Part shown: positions 54,252 to 63,671 of the stretch, one piece after another
How the letters are laid out: every line of letters starts with the position of its first letter
How positions within the stretch are numbered: position 1 is the first letter of the stretch
Assembly (NCBI RefSeq): GCF_000372745.1
Contig: NZ_KB889719.1
Location: forward strand, 62,001-126,000
Origin: Embleya scabrispora DSM 41855
GTDB lineage: Bacteria; Actinomycetota; Actinomycetes; Streptomycetales; Streptomycetaceae
Length of the DNA stretch: 64,000 nt
Reading direction: 5' to 3'
Notes under the pieces: model-generated
The model's database searches: none
The model's input: only the letters and a program-made list of their open reading frames with translations
What the model was told of the DNA's origin: nothing
Made by a program: the position numbers and the translations under genes

Positions 54252-57059
54252 TTGAGTCCAGCGATACCCGGGAGGGGTCCGACGCCTGCCGGCGTCCGGC
54301 GGGTCAAACGCCGTGTGGCATTGCTGTCCGTATCCGCACTTGCGATCACCGGACTTGCCGCCACGACGGCCCCTTCGACCTCGGCCGCGCCTACGCGCGT
54401 CGACACGACACGCGCGGTGTGGAATCCGGGCCCCGAGGACCACTACGTCAACTCCGTCGACGCGGCGGTCGACACCAGTGCGCTGCCCGGCGACCCGGCC
54501 CAGGCCGCTTCGCTGAAGGCGCAGAACGCCGCGGCCGACCGCAAGAACTCCGACGGCAACCCCCGTGCCGCCGCGCAGATCAAGGCGCTGGAGGCCGAGG
54601 CCGGGCGTACCGGCAAGAGCCCGGCCGAGATCAAGGCCGAGCGCAGCGGCAAGCCCGTCGACGCCAAGCAGACCGCGAAGCTGCTGACCGTCCTGGTCGA
54701 GTTCAACGACCAGGCCAACGACGACTTCTCGGGCTTCAAGCGACCGACCAGCGTTTCGGACCCGACCTGTGTCACCGAGCCCCCCGGCACCATCAAGAAC
54801 GGGCCGCTGCACAACCGGATCCCGAACCCGGCGCTGAACCCGAACGACAACAACTCGCAGTGGGTGCCGAACTTCGACCAGACCCACTTCAACAAGATGC
54901 TCTACTCCAAGGAGGGCATCACCGAGCGCATGCGCACCGACCTCACGGGGCCGGACGGCAAGCCGGGCATCAGCCTCGCGGGCCAGACCATGCGCAACAT
55001 GTACGAGGAGATGTCGGCCGGAAAGTACTCGGTTTCCGGCGAGGCGACGCCTTGGGTCAAGGCACCGCACTCCGAAGCCTGGTACGGCGCGGGCGCCTGC
55101 GGCAACGCGCGGCAGGACAACAGCGGCAGCCCGGACAACCCGCTCGGCGCGCAGAAGCTGGCGATCGACGCGGTCGACGAGCTGGCCAAGCAGCAGCCGA
55201 ACTTCCCGTGGGCCGACTACGACAAGGAAGACCCGGGCGACGCCGACCACGACGGCAACACCCAGGAGTCCGACGGCGTGGTGGACCACCTGGTCCTGGT
55301 GCACGCGGGCAAGGACAAGTCGGCCGGCGGCGGTGCCGAGGGCACCTACTCGATCTGGGCGCACGCGAGCACCGTGCTCTTCGGCCACCAGGTGCCCGGC
55401 AGCAACATCAAGATCGCGAACTACATCGTGCAGCCCGAGGACTCCGGAGTGGGCGTGTTCGCCCACGAGTTCGGCCACGACCTGGGCCTGCCCGACCTGT
55501 ACGACAACTTCAGCGCAGGCGAGACGGACCTGAACTTCTGGGACCTGATGTCGGCCGGTTCGCACACCGGTGCGCTGTTCCAGTCGCAGCCCGCGCACAT
55601 GGGCATCTGGGACAAGTACGCGCTCGGCTGGCTGACCCCGGACCTGGTCAAGGTCGGTGACCGAGCCAAGGTCGCCACGCTGGGCCAGGCCGCCAAGACG
55701 CCCAAGGGCACCTCCCGCGGCATCCGGGTGAACCTGCCGAACAAGCAGGTCAAGGTCGGCGCTCCGCACGGCGGTCAGAACATGTGGTACTCCGGCCAGG
55801 ACCAGGCTTGGTCCGACGTCCGGATCGAGCGGAACATCGCGGTGCCCGCGGGCACGGACGTGAAGTTCTGGATGTGGAACGACTACGTCATCGAGCAGGA
55901 CTGGGACTTCGGCTTCGTCGAGGTGTCCACCGACAACGGTGCCACCTGGAAGCAGCTCGCGGTCAAGGACGAGTCCGGCAAGCTGGTCAGCACGCCGTCG
56001 GACTACCCGGACCCGACGAAGAACCTGGCCACGTTCCGCAAGACCAGCGGCCTGACCGGCGACAGTGGCGGGTGGCGGCACGACAACGTCGACCTGACCC
56101 CGTACGCGGGCCAGAACATCAAGCTGCGGCTGGACCTGAACACCGACGCCGCGTTCATGGAGAAGGGTTGGTTCGCCGACGACTTCTCGCTCACCAACGG
56201 CACCACCACGGTGTGGTCGGACGACGTGGAGAGCGGCGACAACGGCTGGACCGCGATCAAGGGCACCAACGCGATCACCAGTGGCAACGGCTGGGGCCGT
56301 ACCAGCGGCACCTTCGAGCGGGAGCAGTACTACCTGCTGGAGTGGCGCAACCTGTCCGGCTTCGACGAGGGCCTGAAGTACGCGTACACGTCCGGCGTGA
56401 ACGGCAAGACCAACCGGGTCCCGTACAACGCCCCGGGCATGCTGGTCTGGCTGCGCGACAACCAGTACCAGAACAACGGCGTCAACTTCAACATCGACAA
56501 CGGGCCCTCGTGGGGCCCCAAGGGCGAGCTGTTGATCGTCGACTCGCACCCGGACCCGCTGCGCTACACCGGCGATGCCAAGGCGCAGTTCCCGCAGCCC
56601 GACCCGAACACCGCGAACATCGAGAAGCGCAATGTGTTCGCCAACCTCCCGAGCCGGCCGCAGGCCGCGAACGCGGCGTTCGGCTTCGTCAAGACGTCGC
56701 CGTTCACGGACTGCATCCCCGGCACCGCCTACTGCACCTCCATCGCGGCGCAGGCGCCGGTGACGATGTTCACCGACACGCTCGGCTGGGCACCGGGCAC
56801 CGAGCTCTACAAGGGCCGGGTCGTGCCGAAGGACCGCTACGGCTCGACCGTGGTCCCGGCGAAGGGACCGTACACGACCAAGGTCACCAAGGCGGACGGT
56901 TCGCTCGACCGGGACAGCTTCGGCAAGCTCTTCCACGGTTCCGAACTGGGCACGGGCAACCCCGGCTTCGACAAGGGCTACGGCGTGACCGTGCTGCCGG
57001 TGCTCCCGCTGCCGGGCAACTCCGGTGCGGTGGTCTGGATCCTGCCGGCCCAGAAGTAA
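54252..57059 (+). CDS. Secreted M6 metalloprotease, immune inhibitor A family (copy 1)
   Basis: 935 aa, TTG at 54252 after AAAGGGGAG. Signal peptide at about 1-48 (VALLSVSALAITGLAATTAP, then STSAA). A propeptide is followed by the M6 domain with zinc-binding HEFGHDLGLPDLYDN (about 405). The C-terminal MAM-like/VEG regions contain LRLDLNTDAAFMEKGWFADD. These enzymes degrade host or environmental proteins outside the cell. A paralogue with the same motifs lies at 57469 on the other strand, with xseB between them. Confidence 0.93.
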   Translation: MSPAIPGRGPTPAGVRRVKRRVALLSVSALAITGLAATTAPSTSAAPTRVDTTRAVWNPGPEDHYVNSVDAAVDTSALPGDPAQAASLKAQNAAADRKNSDGNPRAAAQIKALEAEAGRTGKSPAEIKAERSGKPVDAKQTAKLLTVLVEFNDQANDDFSGFKRPTSVSDPTCVTEPPGTIKNGPLHNRIPNPALNPNDNNSQWVPNFDQTHFNKMLYSKEGITERMRTDLTGPDGKPGISLAGQTMRNMYEEMSAGKYSVSGEATPWVKAPHSEAWYGAGACGNARQDNSGSPDNPLGAQKLAIDAVDELAKQQPNFPWADYDKEDPGDADHDGNTQESDGVVDHLVLVHAGKDKSAGGGAEGTYSIWAHASTVLFGHQVPGSNIKIANYIVQPEDSGVGVFAHEFGHDLGLPDLYDNFSAGETDLNFWDLMSAGSHTGALFQSQPAHMGIWDKYALGWLTPDLVKVGDRAKVATLGQAAKTPKGTSRGIRVNLPNKQVKVGAPHGGQNMWYSGQDQAWSDVRIERNIAVPAGTDVKFWMWNDYVIEQDWDFGFVEVSTDNGATWKQLAVKDESGKLVSTPSDYPDPTKNLATFRKTSGLTGDSGGWRHDNVDLTPYAGQNIKLRLDLNTDAAFMEKGWFADDFSLTNGTTTVWSDDVESGDNGWTAIKGTNAITSGNGWGRTSGTFEREQYYLLEWRNLSGFDEGLKYAYTSGVNGKTNRVPYNAPGMLVWLRDNQYQNNGVNFNIDNGPSWGPKGELLIVDSHPDPLRYTGDAKAQFPQPDPNTANIEKRNVFANLPSRPQAANAAFGFVKTSPFTDCIPGTAYCTSIAAQAPVTMFTDTLGWAPGTELYKGRVVPKDRYGSTVVPAKGPYTTKVTKADGSLDRDSFGKLFHGSELGTGNPGFDKGYGVTVLPVLPLPGNSGAVVWILPAQK

Positions 57060-57112
57060 GTGCTCCACCCCTGATCACCCGCTGACGGCGTGGCCGGTGG
57101 TCGGGTGAACCG

Positions 57113-57146
57113 GAAGGGGCGCTCCCGAATTCGGGAGCGCCCCTTC
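57113..57146. terminator. Bidirectional terminator (perfect 34-bp palindrome)
   Basis: Arms GAAGGGGCGCTCCCGAA / TTCGGGAGCGCCCCTTC, no spacer, centred on GAATTC, between the M6 gene and the convergent xseB; T's follow on the plus strand. Confidence 0.88.
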
Positions 57147-57173
57147 TGTCGTTCGTCGACCGTCGCCGTCGGA

Positions 57174-57428
57174 TCAGTCGTCCTCGTCGGACTCGTCCGC
57201 TCCGGCTCCCGCGCGCTCGGCGCGGACCGCCGCGTCCAGCCTGGCCCGGGCGCCGTCGAGCCACTGCTCGCACACCACGGCGAGCTGCTCGCCGCGCTCC
57301 CACAGGGCCAACGACTCCTCCAGGGTGATGCCGCCGGTCTCCAGGCGGCGCACGACCTCGATCAGCTCGTCACGGGCCTGCTCGTAGGCCGGTGCCTCGT
57401 CCGGCACGGATGCGGTCTGCTCACTCAT
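57174..57428 (-). CDS. xseB: Exodeoxyribonuclease VII small subunit
   Basis: 84 aa, ATG at 57428. The XseB helix hairpin is clear: YEQARDELIEVVRRLETGGI, then TLEESLALWERGEQLA and a short acidic tail. It partners XseA to trim single-stranded DNA. Normally xseA and xseB are adjacent; here a 2.7-kb M6 protease gene in the same direction lies between them. Only 40 bp separate the protease stop and xseB, so xseB may depend on read-through. Confidence 0.92.
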   Translation of the reverse strand: MSEQTASVPDEAPAYEQARDELIEVVRRLETGGITLEESLALWERGEQLAVVCEQWLDGARARLDAAVRAERAGAGADESDEDD

Positions 57429-57468
57429 GCCGCCAGCTTAGGTCCCTCGACCGGGACCCCGGTGCGGC

Positions 57469-60195
57469 TCACGGCCGGGCCGAGGCGATCCACACGGCGG
57501 CCCCGCGCTCCGGGCGCCCCCGCGACAGCGGCCCGACCAGCGTGGCCGAGGCGCCGTAGGCGAGGCCCGGGCCGGGATCGCCGGTGCCGAGCACGGAGCC
57601 CTGGTACGGCACGCCGTGGTGCGCCGGATCGGGCGCGCCGTCCGGCGTGACCACCCGGGTGCTGTACGGACCGCGCGCGGGCAGCACGGTGGACCCGTCG
57701 GTGAAGCGGTCCACCGGCGCGCCGTCGACGTACTCGACGCCCGGGGCCCAGCCGCGGTCGTCGCGGAACGCGCGGACCGGTTCGCGGGCCGCGAAGTCCT
57801 GACACCACGCGCCGTTGCTGTGGCACGCGCCGAACGCCGGCGTGGGCAGGAAGCCGAACGCGGCGTCCGCGGACTGCGCCCGACTCTCCAGATTCTTCCG
57901 GGGGTTGCTCCTGATCCGGTAGTGCTCGCCCGCCTCGCCGGTCCACCGACGCGGATCCGGATGCGCGTCCACGAGCAGCGTCTGACCCTTGGCGCCGTAG
58001 CTGGGCGGCGCGCTCAGATTGAAGTTCACACCGTTGTTCTGGTATTCGGCGTCGCGCAGCCACACCAGCATGCCGGGCACGTCGTAACCCAACCGGCGCA
58101 CCCGCACGCCGCGCTTGTCGCTGCGCTCGGCGGTGTACGCGAAGTTCAGGCCCCGGTCGAAGCCGACCGGGGCGCGCCACTCCATCAGGTAGTACTGCTC
58201 GCGCTCGACCTCGCCGGAGGTCCGGCCCCAGCCGGCCCCGCGTGTCACCGTGCTGGTGCCCTTGACCGGGGCCCAGCCGTTGTCGCCGCCCTCCACGTCG
58301 TCCGACCACACCGTGCCGCCGTCGGCGCCGCCGGTGAGTGCGAAGTCGTCGGCGAACCAACCCTTCTCCATGAACGCGGCGTCGGTGTTCAGGTCCAGCC
58401 GCAGCTTGACCGTGCGACCCGCGTACGGGGTCAGGTCCACGTTGTCGTGCCGCCACCCTTTGGTGCCGCCGGTGAGGCCGTTGACCTTGCGCAGTTCGCC
58501 GAGGTTGCGGTTGGGGTCGGGGTAGTCGGGCGGGGTGCTGACCAGTGCGCCCGTGTCGTCGTGCACGGCGAGCTGGGTCCAGGTCGCACCCTCGTCGACG
58601 GACACCTCGACGAAGCCGAAGTCCCAGTCCTGTTCGATGGTGTAGTCGTTCCACATCGAGAAGGTCGCGGGTCCGCCGGCGGGCACCGCGAGGTCGCGGA
58701 CGATCCGGCCGTCCGACCATTCCTGGTCCCGCTCCGAGTACCACATCTTCGTGCCGCTGTGCGGGGTGCCGATCCGGACTCTCTCACTCGGCAGGTTCAC
58801 CCGAACCGCGTCGGCGGTGCCGGCCCGCGGCTCGGCGGCGGCGCCGAGGAGCACGGCGCGCGCGCTGCCGCCGACCGGGACCACGGGCGGATCGATCCAG
58901 CCCAGGACGTACTTCGACCACGCGCCCATGTGGGTGGGCATGGTCTGGAACAGCGGCCCGGCGTGCGAGCCGGAGGACATCAGGTCCCAGAATTCGATGT
59001 CGGTGTCGCCGCCGCTGAAGTTGTCGTACAGGTCGGGCAGCCCTAGGTCGTGGCCGAACTCGTGGGCGAACACGCCCACTCCGGCGTCCTCGGGCTGGAC
59101 GATGTAGTTCGCCACCTTGAGGTCGGTGCCCGGGACGGGATGCCCGCGCAACACGGTGCTCGCGTGCGCCCAGATCGCGTAGGTGCCCTCGGCGCCGCCG
59201 CCGGCCGACTTGTCCTTGCCCGCGTGCACCAGCACGAGGTGGTCGACCACGCCGTCCGGCTCGCGGGTGTTGCCGTCGTTGTCGGCGTCGCCCGGGTCCT
59301 CCCGGTCGTAGTCGAACCACGGGAAGTCGGGCCGGGCGGCGGCCAGCGCGTCCACCGCGTCGGTGACGAACTGCCGTACGCCGCGCGGGTTGTCCCGGCC
59401 ACCGCTGTTGTCCTGGCGGATGGCGCCGCAGTGGCCCGCGGCGTACCACGCCTCGGAGTGCGGGACGCTCACCCAGCCGGCCGCCTCGCCGCCGACCGAG
59501 TACGCGCCGTGCGACATCTCCCGGTACATGTTGCGCATGGTCAGGCCCGCGAGGTCGACGCCGGGCCGGCCGTCCGGGCCGGTCAGGTCGGGCCGGACCC
59601 GCTCGGTGACGCCCCCCTCGGAGTAGAGCATGCGCTCGTAGTGGTGGCGGTCGAAGTCCTTGACCCACAGCGTGTTGTTGTCCTGCCCGCCGATCGCCGG
59701 ATCGGGCAGCAGGTTGTGCCGGGGGCCGTTCTTGACCGTGCCCGGCGGCTCGGTCACGCAGGTCGGGTCGGCGATACTGGTCGGGCGCGAGAAGCCGGAG
59801 AAGTCGTCGTCGGCTCTGTCGTCGAACTCGACCAGGACGGTCAGCAGTCGTGCGTCCTGCCGGGCCGCTTCGGTCTGCGCGCGCGGGCTCTTGCCGGTCC
59901 GGGCCGCGATCGCCTCGGCGCGGGCGAGCCGGCGGGCGGGAGCCGGGTTGCCCTCGGCGAACTTGCGATCAAATTGCCGGGCCCGCTGCTCGGCCGCGAG
60001 CGCGTGCTCACGCACCTCGGGCGACGCGCCCGCCGGCCCGTCGGGCGGCAACGGGTCCCTGGGCGCGACGTAGTTGACGTAGGAGTCGGCGGCTGACGGA
60101 TTCCACCGCGCGGGCGAGTCGTCGGTGGCGGCCACGGAGGACGTGGCGACACCGGTGAGCAACAACGCGGACGCGGCGAGCAGATGACGCAACAC
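57469..60195 (-). CDS. Secreted M6 metalloprotease, immune inhibitor A family (copy 2)
   Basis: 908 aa, GTG at 60195 without a clear ribosome site. Signal peptide at about 1-22 (LLAASALLLTGVATSSVAA). Same order of parts as copy 1: RPTSIADPTCVTEPPGT, active site HEFGHDLGLPDLYDNFS, and LRLDLNTDAAFMEKGWFADD. Cys pairs (CHSNGAWC) occur near the C-terminus. It lies between xseA and xseB, all on the minus strand, so it interrupts the usual xse operon. It is probably a paralogue moved or duplicated locally. Confidence 0.92.
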   Translation of the reverse strand: MLRHLLAASALLLTGVATSSVAATDDSPARWNPSAADSYVNYVAPRDPLPPDGPAGASPEVREHALAAEQRARQFDRKFAEGNPAPARRLARAEAIAARTGKSPRAQTEAARQDARLLTVLVEFDDRADDDFSGFSRPTSIADPTCVTEPPGTVKNGPRHNLLPDPAIGGQDNNTLWVKDFDRHHYERMLYSEGGVTERVRPDLTGPDGRPGVDLAGLTMRNMYREMSHGAYSVGGEAAGWVSVPHSEAWYAAGHCGAIRQDNSGGRDNPRGVRQFVTDAVDALAAARPDFPWFDYDREDPGDADNDGNTREPDGVVDHLVLVHAGKDKSAGGGAEGTYAIWAHASTVLRGHPVPGTDLKVANYIVQPEDAGVGVFAHEFGHDLGLPDLYDNFSGGDTDIEFWDLMSSGSHAGPLFQTMPTHMGAWSKYVLGWIDPPVVPVGGSARAVLLGAAAEPRAGTADAVRVNLPSERVRIGTPHSGTKMWYSERDQEWSDGRIVRDLAVPAGGPATFSMWNDYTIEQDWDFGFVEVSVDEGATWTQLAVHDDTGALVSTPPDYPDPNRNLGELRKVNGLTGGTKGWRHDNVDLTPYAGRTVKLRLDLNTDAAFMEKGWFADDFALTGGADGGTVWSDDVEGGDNGWAPVKGTSTVTRGAGWGRTSGEVEREQYYLMEWRAPVGFDRGLNFAYTAERSDKRGVRVRRLGYDVPGMLVWLRDAEYQNNGVNFNLSAPPSYGAKGQTLLVDAHPDPRRWTGEAGEHYRIRSNPRKNLESRAQSADAAFGFLPTPAFGACHSNGAWCQDFAAREPVRAFRDDRGWAPGVEYVDGAPVDRFTDGSTVLPARGPYSTRVVTPDGAPDPAHHGVPYQGSVLGTGDPGPGLAYGASATLVGPLSRGRPERGAAVWIASARP

Positions 60196-60317
60196 ACGCG
60201 CAAACTAAGCCGTTTTCACGGCCGATCGGGTGAGATGTCACTGCTTGTCATACGAACGGGTCAAAAATCAGGGTGTGTGGGGTGACGGCGGAGCGGGCGG
60301 TCCGCTCCCGGTGTCGG

Positions 60318-61529
60318 TCAGTCCTTCGGGACGACCACCTCGAAGCGTCCGGCCGCCACGCGGGCGGTCAGTCGGTCGCCGGCCGCCACCTCCGCGGGAT
60401 CGCGGACCGCGTGCCCGTCCGCTCGCTGCAACACCGCGTAGCCGCGCTCCAGGGTGGCCGCGGGGGAGAGCGCGACGACCCGCGCGCGGGTGTGCGTGAG
60501 GTCGCTCGCGGCGCGCTCCAGCAGGTGCCGCAGGGTGCGCCGGGAACGATCCACGAGCCCGGCCACCTCCTCCGCGCGCAGGTCCACCATGCGCTGCGGA
60601 TCGGCCAGCACCGGCCGCGAACGGGCGGCCCGCAGGCCCTGGTACTCCCGATCGAGCCGGGCCCGCAGCGCGAGCCGCCCGCGATCGCGCACCTGGTGCA
60701 CCCGATGCAACTCCTCGCGGATGTCCGGCACGATCCGCTTCGCGGCGTCGGTGGGCGTGGACGCCCGATAGTCGGCCACCAGGTCCAGCAGCGGCGAGTC
60801 CGGCTCGTGCCCGATCGCACTCACCACCGGCGTCGTGCACGCGAAGACGACCCGCACCAACTCCTCACTGGAGAACGGCAACAGATCCTCCACGCTGCCG
60901 CCGCCCCGGGCCACCACGATCAGGTCGACGTTCGGGTCGGCATCCAACTCGCGGATCGCCGCGACCACCTGGGAGACCGCGCTCACCCCCTGCACCGCGA
61001 CGTTGCGCACCGCGAACCGCACGGCCGGCCAGCGCCGCTTGGCGTTCTCCAACACGTCCCGCTCGGCGGCCGAGGCGCGCCCACAGACCAACCCGACCCG
61101 GTGCGGCAGAAACGGCAGCGGCTGCTTGTGCCGCGGATCGAACAACCCCTCGGCGGTGAGCGCCCGCTTGAGCTGCTCCAACCGCGCCAACAACTCGCCG
61201 ATCCCCACCGGCCGAATCTCCGCGGCCCGCAACGACAACGTCCCACGCGCCCGGTACCAGTCCGCCTTCGCGTGCACGACCACCCGCGAACCCTCGGTCA
61301 CGATGTCCCCGACCGCGTCGAACACCTTCCGATAGCAGGTCACCGAGATCGACACGTCCTGCTCGGCATCGCGCAGCGTCATGAACACCACCCCGGCCCC
61401 CGGCCGCCGACTGAGCTGGGTGATCTGCCCCTCGACCCACACATCCCCGAGCCGATCGATCCACCCCCCGATCAACCGGGAAATCTCCGCCACGGGCAGG
61501 GGCGCATCGGCAGAAGTCGTGAGAGCCAT
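60318..61529 (-). CDS. xseA: Exodeoxyribonuclease VII large subunit
   Basis: 403 aa. OB-fold N-terminus ([20 protein letters not shown]) and catalytic core with [56 protein letters not shown] coiled-coil part binds XseB, and the ending [18 protein letters not shown] is typical. ATG at 61529. Complete and normal in length. The stop is followed by a 122-bp gap and then the M6 protease gene. Confidence 0.95.
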   Translation of the reverse strand: MALTTSADAPLPVAEISRLIGGWIDRLGDVWVEGQITQLSRRPGAGVVFMTLRDAEQDVSISVTCYRKVFDAVGDIVTEGSRVVVHAKADWYRARGTLSLRAAEIRPVGIGELLARLEQLKRALTAEGLFDPRHKQPLPFLPHRVGLVCGRASAAERDVLENAKRRWPAVRFAVRNVAVQGVSAVSQVVAAIRELDADPNVDLIVVARGGGSVEDLLPFSSEELVRVVFACTTPVVSAIGHEPDSPLLDLVADYRASTPTDAAKRIVPDIREELHRVHQVRDRGRLALRARLDREYQGLRAARSRPVLADPQRMVDLRAEEVAGLVDRSRRTLRHLLERAASDLTHTRARVVALSPAATLERGYAVLQRADGHAVRDPAEVAAGDRLTARVAAGRFEVVVPKD

Positions 61530-61724
61530 CCCCAGAGGCTAACCGGCCGCCACCTACGGCCGGCCCCGACACCGGACCCGTTCCTGTCGGATGCCGGTCC
61601 GACGCGGATCGACGTCCACCCGCCCGGCCTCCCGCCCGATGAGGGGCCGCGGCCGGCCGGAGGGATCCGTCCCGGCGCGACCCGGCACCGGAAGGATATT
61701 TCGGCGCACCGCCGGGTTCGGCGG

Positions 61725-61979
61725 TCAGTAGTGGTAGCGTGCGGCGAGGATGACGATCTCCTTGTCCGTGACCAGATAGACCAATCGGTGCTCATCGTCG
61801 ATCCGGCGCGACCAAGCCCCCGGCAAGTGGTACTTCAGCGGCTCGGGCTTACCGATTCCCGAGAACGGGTCACGCTTGACGTCCTCGATGAGCTTGTTGA
61901 TCCGAGCGAGCATCTTGCGGTCGTTCCCGAGCCAGGACGTGTAGTCCTCCCAGCCCCCATCCTCGAAGACAAGCCTCAC
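61725..61979 (-). CDS. yoeB: YoeB-family toxin
   Basis: 84 aa, GTG at 61979 overlapping the antitoxin stop (GTGA). The YoeB/Txe pattern is complete: [59 protein letters not shown], and a terminal ARYHY. It has the Arg, Glu and C-terminal His-Tyr that form the ribosome-dependent mRNase site. The complete active-site pattern suggests a functional toxin. Confidence 0.93.
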   Translation of the reverse strand: MRLVFEDGGWEDYTSWLGNDRKMLARINKLIEDVKRDPFSGIGKPEPLKYHLPGAWSRRIDDEHRLVYLVTDKEIVILAARYHY

Positions 61980-62257
61980 GGGGCGCCCGCATCCGCGCCC
62001 GCCGAGTCCGGATCGATCAGCTCACGCTCCGAGACGTCGACGTGGGCCAGGGCGTTCTCGTAAGCCTTGAGCAGCCGGCGAGCGTTAACCGGAGAGCGCA
62101 GCAGGTACGAGCCCTCGCGCAGCGCGGCATAGTCCTCGGCCGAGACGAGCACGGCGTTGCCGTGCTTGGAGACGATCTCGATGGCCTCGTGGTCGTCGTT
62201 GACTTTCTTGATCAGCGGAAAGAGTGCCTTACGGGCTTCGCTCGCGGTTATCGACAT
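61976..62257 (-). CDS. yefM: YefM/Phd-family antitoxin
   Basis: 93 aa. The N-terminus [20 protein letters not shown] is the YefM/Phd DNA-binding part. [20 protein letters not shown] completes the fold, and the acidic C-terminal tail wraps the toxin. It is coupled to yoeB by a 4-bp overlap. A perfect dyad 20 bp upstream is the likely autoregulatory operator. Confidence 0.93.
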   Translation of the reverse strand: MSITASEARKALFPLIKKVNDDHEAIEIVSKHGNAVLVSAEDYAALREGSYLLRSPVNARRLLKAYENALAHVDVSERELIDPDSAGADAGAP

Positions 62258-62276
62258 GACCCGACCCTTCCATCAA

Positions 62277-62300
62277 GTGGTACCTGATAACGTACCACTC
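62277..62300 (-). promoter_or_regulatory. yefM-yoeB operator
   Basis: AGTGGTAC, 8-bp spacer, GTACCACT: a perfect dyad 20 bp upstream of the yefM start. GTAC-centred palindromes are typical YefM sites. Confidence 0.65.
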
Positions 62301-62385
62301 CTGTGTCATTCGGCCGGGTCGAGCGGCTGATGGGTGCTCGGATATTCCGGCACCATCCCGGCGCGATCCCGACACGGGAACGAGC

Positions 62386-62419
62386 GAAGGGGTCGACTCT
62401 CGGACGAGTCGACCCCTTC
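62386..62419 (-). terminator. Hairpin terminator of ychF
   Basis: GAAGGGGTCGACTC, 6-nt loop, GAGTCGACCCCTTC: a perfect 14-bp stem 43 bp past the ychF stop. Confidence 0.85.
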
Positions 62420-62462
62420 TGACCTGCTTTGCCACGCCCACGAGGTGGCGTCGACTCATCGC

Positions 62463-63536
62463 TCAGACGTTGAAGCGGAACTCCACCACGTCGCCGTCCT
62501 GCATGATGTAGTCCTTGCCCTCCATGCGGGCCTTGCCCTTGGTGCGGGCCTCGGCGCGGCTGCCGGTTTCGACCAGGTCGTCGAAGCCGATCACCTCGGC
62601 CTTGATGAAGCCGCGCTGGAAGTCGGTGTGGATCACGCCGGCGGCCTCGGGGGCGGTGGCGCCCTTGGCGACCGTCCAGGCGCGAGCCTCCTTGGGGCCG
62701 GCCGTGAGGTAGGTCTGCAGGCCCAGCGTGTCGAAGCCGACTCGGGCCAGGATCGACAGGCCGGATTCCTCCTGGCCCAGGCTCTGCAGCAGTTCCAGCG
62801 CCTCGGCCTCGTCCAGTTCGATCAGCTCGGACTCGATCTTGGCGTCCAGGAAGATCGCCTCGGCCGGGGCGACCAGCTCGCGCAGTTCGGCCTTGAGCTC
62901 CTCGTTGACCAGCTCGTCCTCGTCGACGTTGAAGACGTACAGGAACGGCTTGGCGGTGAGCAGGTGCAGCTCGCGCAGCGGCTCCGGGTCGAGGCCGGCG
63001 GCGAAGACCGTGGTGCCCGCCTCCAGCACCTCCTTGGCCTTCTCCACGGCGGCGGCCACCGCGATCTTGTCCTTCTGCAGGCGCGAGTCCTTCTGGAGTC
63101 GCGGCAGGACCTTCTCGATCGTCTGCAGGTCGGCCAGGATCAGCTCGGTCTCGATGATCTCCTTGTCGTCGGCCGGCGAGATCTTGCCGTCGACGTGCAC
63201 CACGTCCGGGTCGGTGAAGACCCGGATGACCTGGCAGATGGCGTCCGACTCGCGGATGTTGGCGAGGAACTTGTTGCCCAGGCCCTCACCCTCGGAGGCG
63301 CCGCGCACGATGCCGGCGATGTCCACGAAGTCGACCGTCGCCGGGATCTTCTTGGCCGAGCCGAAGATCTCGGCCAGCGTGTCCAGACGCGGGTCCGGTA
63401 CGCCCACCACGCCCACGTTCGGCTCGATGGTCGCGAACGGGTAGTTCGCCGCGAGCACGTCGTTCTTGGTCAGGGCGTTGAAGAGCGTCGACTTGCCGAC
63501 GTTGGGCAGGCCGACGATTCCGATGGTGAGCGACAA
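62463..63536 (-). CDS. ychF: Redox-regulated ATPase YchF (OLA1 family)
   Basis: 357 aa from a TTG at 63536 after AGGGA; the upstream frame to 63653 has no homology. P-loop GLPNVGKSTLFNAL, switch region DFVDIAGIVRGASEGEGLGN, and NVDEDE replacing the usual NKxD, which explains ATP preference. A coiled-coil insertion and the C-terminal TGS domain (VIHTDFQRGFIKAEVIGF) follow. It binds the ribosome and is linked to oxidative stress in E. coli. Confidence 0.95.
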   Translation of the reverse strand: MSLTIGIVGLPNVGKSTLFNALTKNDVLAANYPFATIEPNVGVVGVPDPRLDTLAEIFGSAKKIPATVDFVDIAGIVRGASEGEGLGNKFLANIRESDAICQVIRVFTDPDVVHVDGKISPADDKEIIETELILADLQTIEKVLPRLQKDSRLQKDKIAVAAAVEKAKEVLEAGTTVFAAGLDPEPLRELHLLTAKPFLYVFNVDEDELVNEELKAELRELVAPAEAIFLDAKIESELIELDEAEALELLQSLGQEESGLSILARVGFDTLGLQTYLTAGPKEARAWTVAKGATAPEAAGVIHTDFQRGFIKAEVIGFDDLVETGSRAEARTKGKARMEGKDYIMQDGDVVEFRFNV

Positions 63537-63671
63537 CTGGATTCCCTGGCTTCTCGGCGATCGATGTGGCGCGCTGCGGACATACAAGCGCCTGTGGAAA
63601 GTGTAGGTGGTGGCCTGTGGCCAGTAGCATCCCTGGTTTCGTACGTCGGCCACTCAACGACGGGGACATCG

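Noticed and set aside
54189-57068. 959-aa minus-strand frame opposite the M6 protease
   Set aside because: Antisense shadow without motifs.
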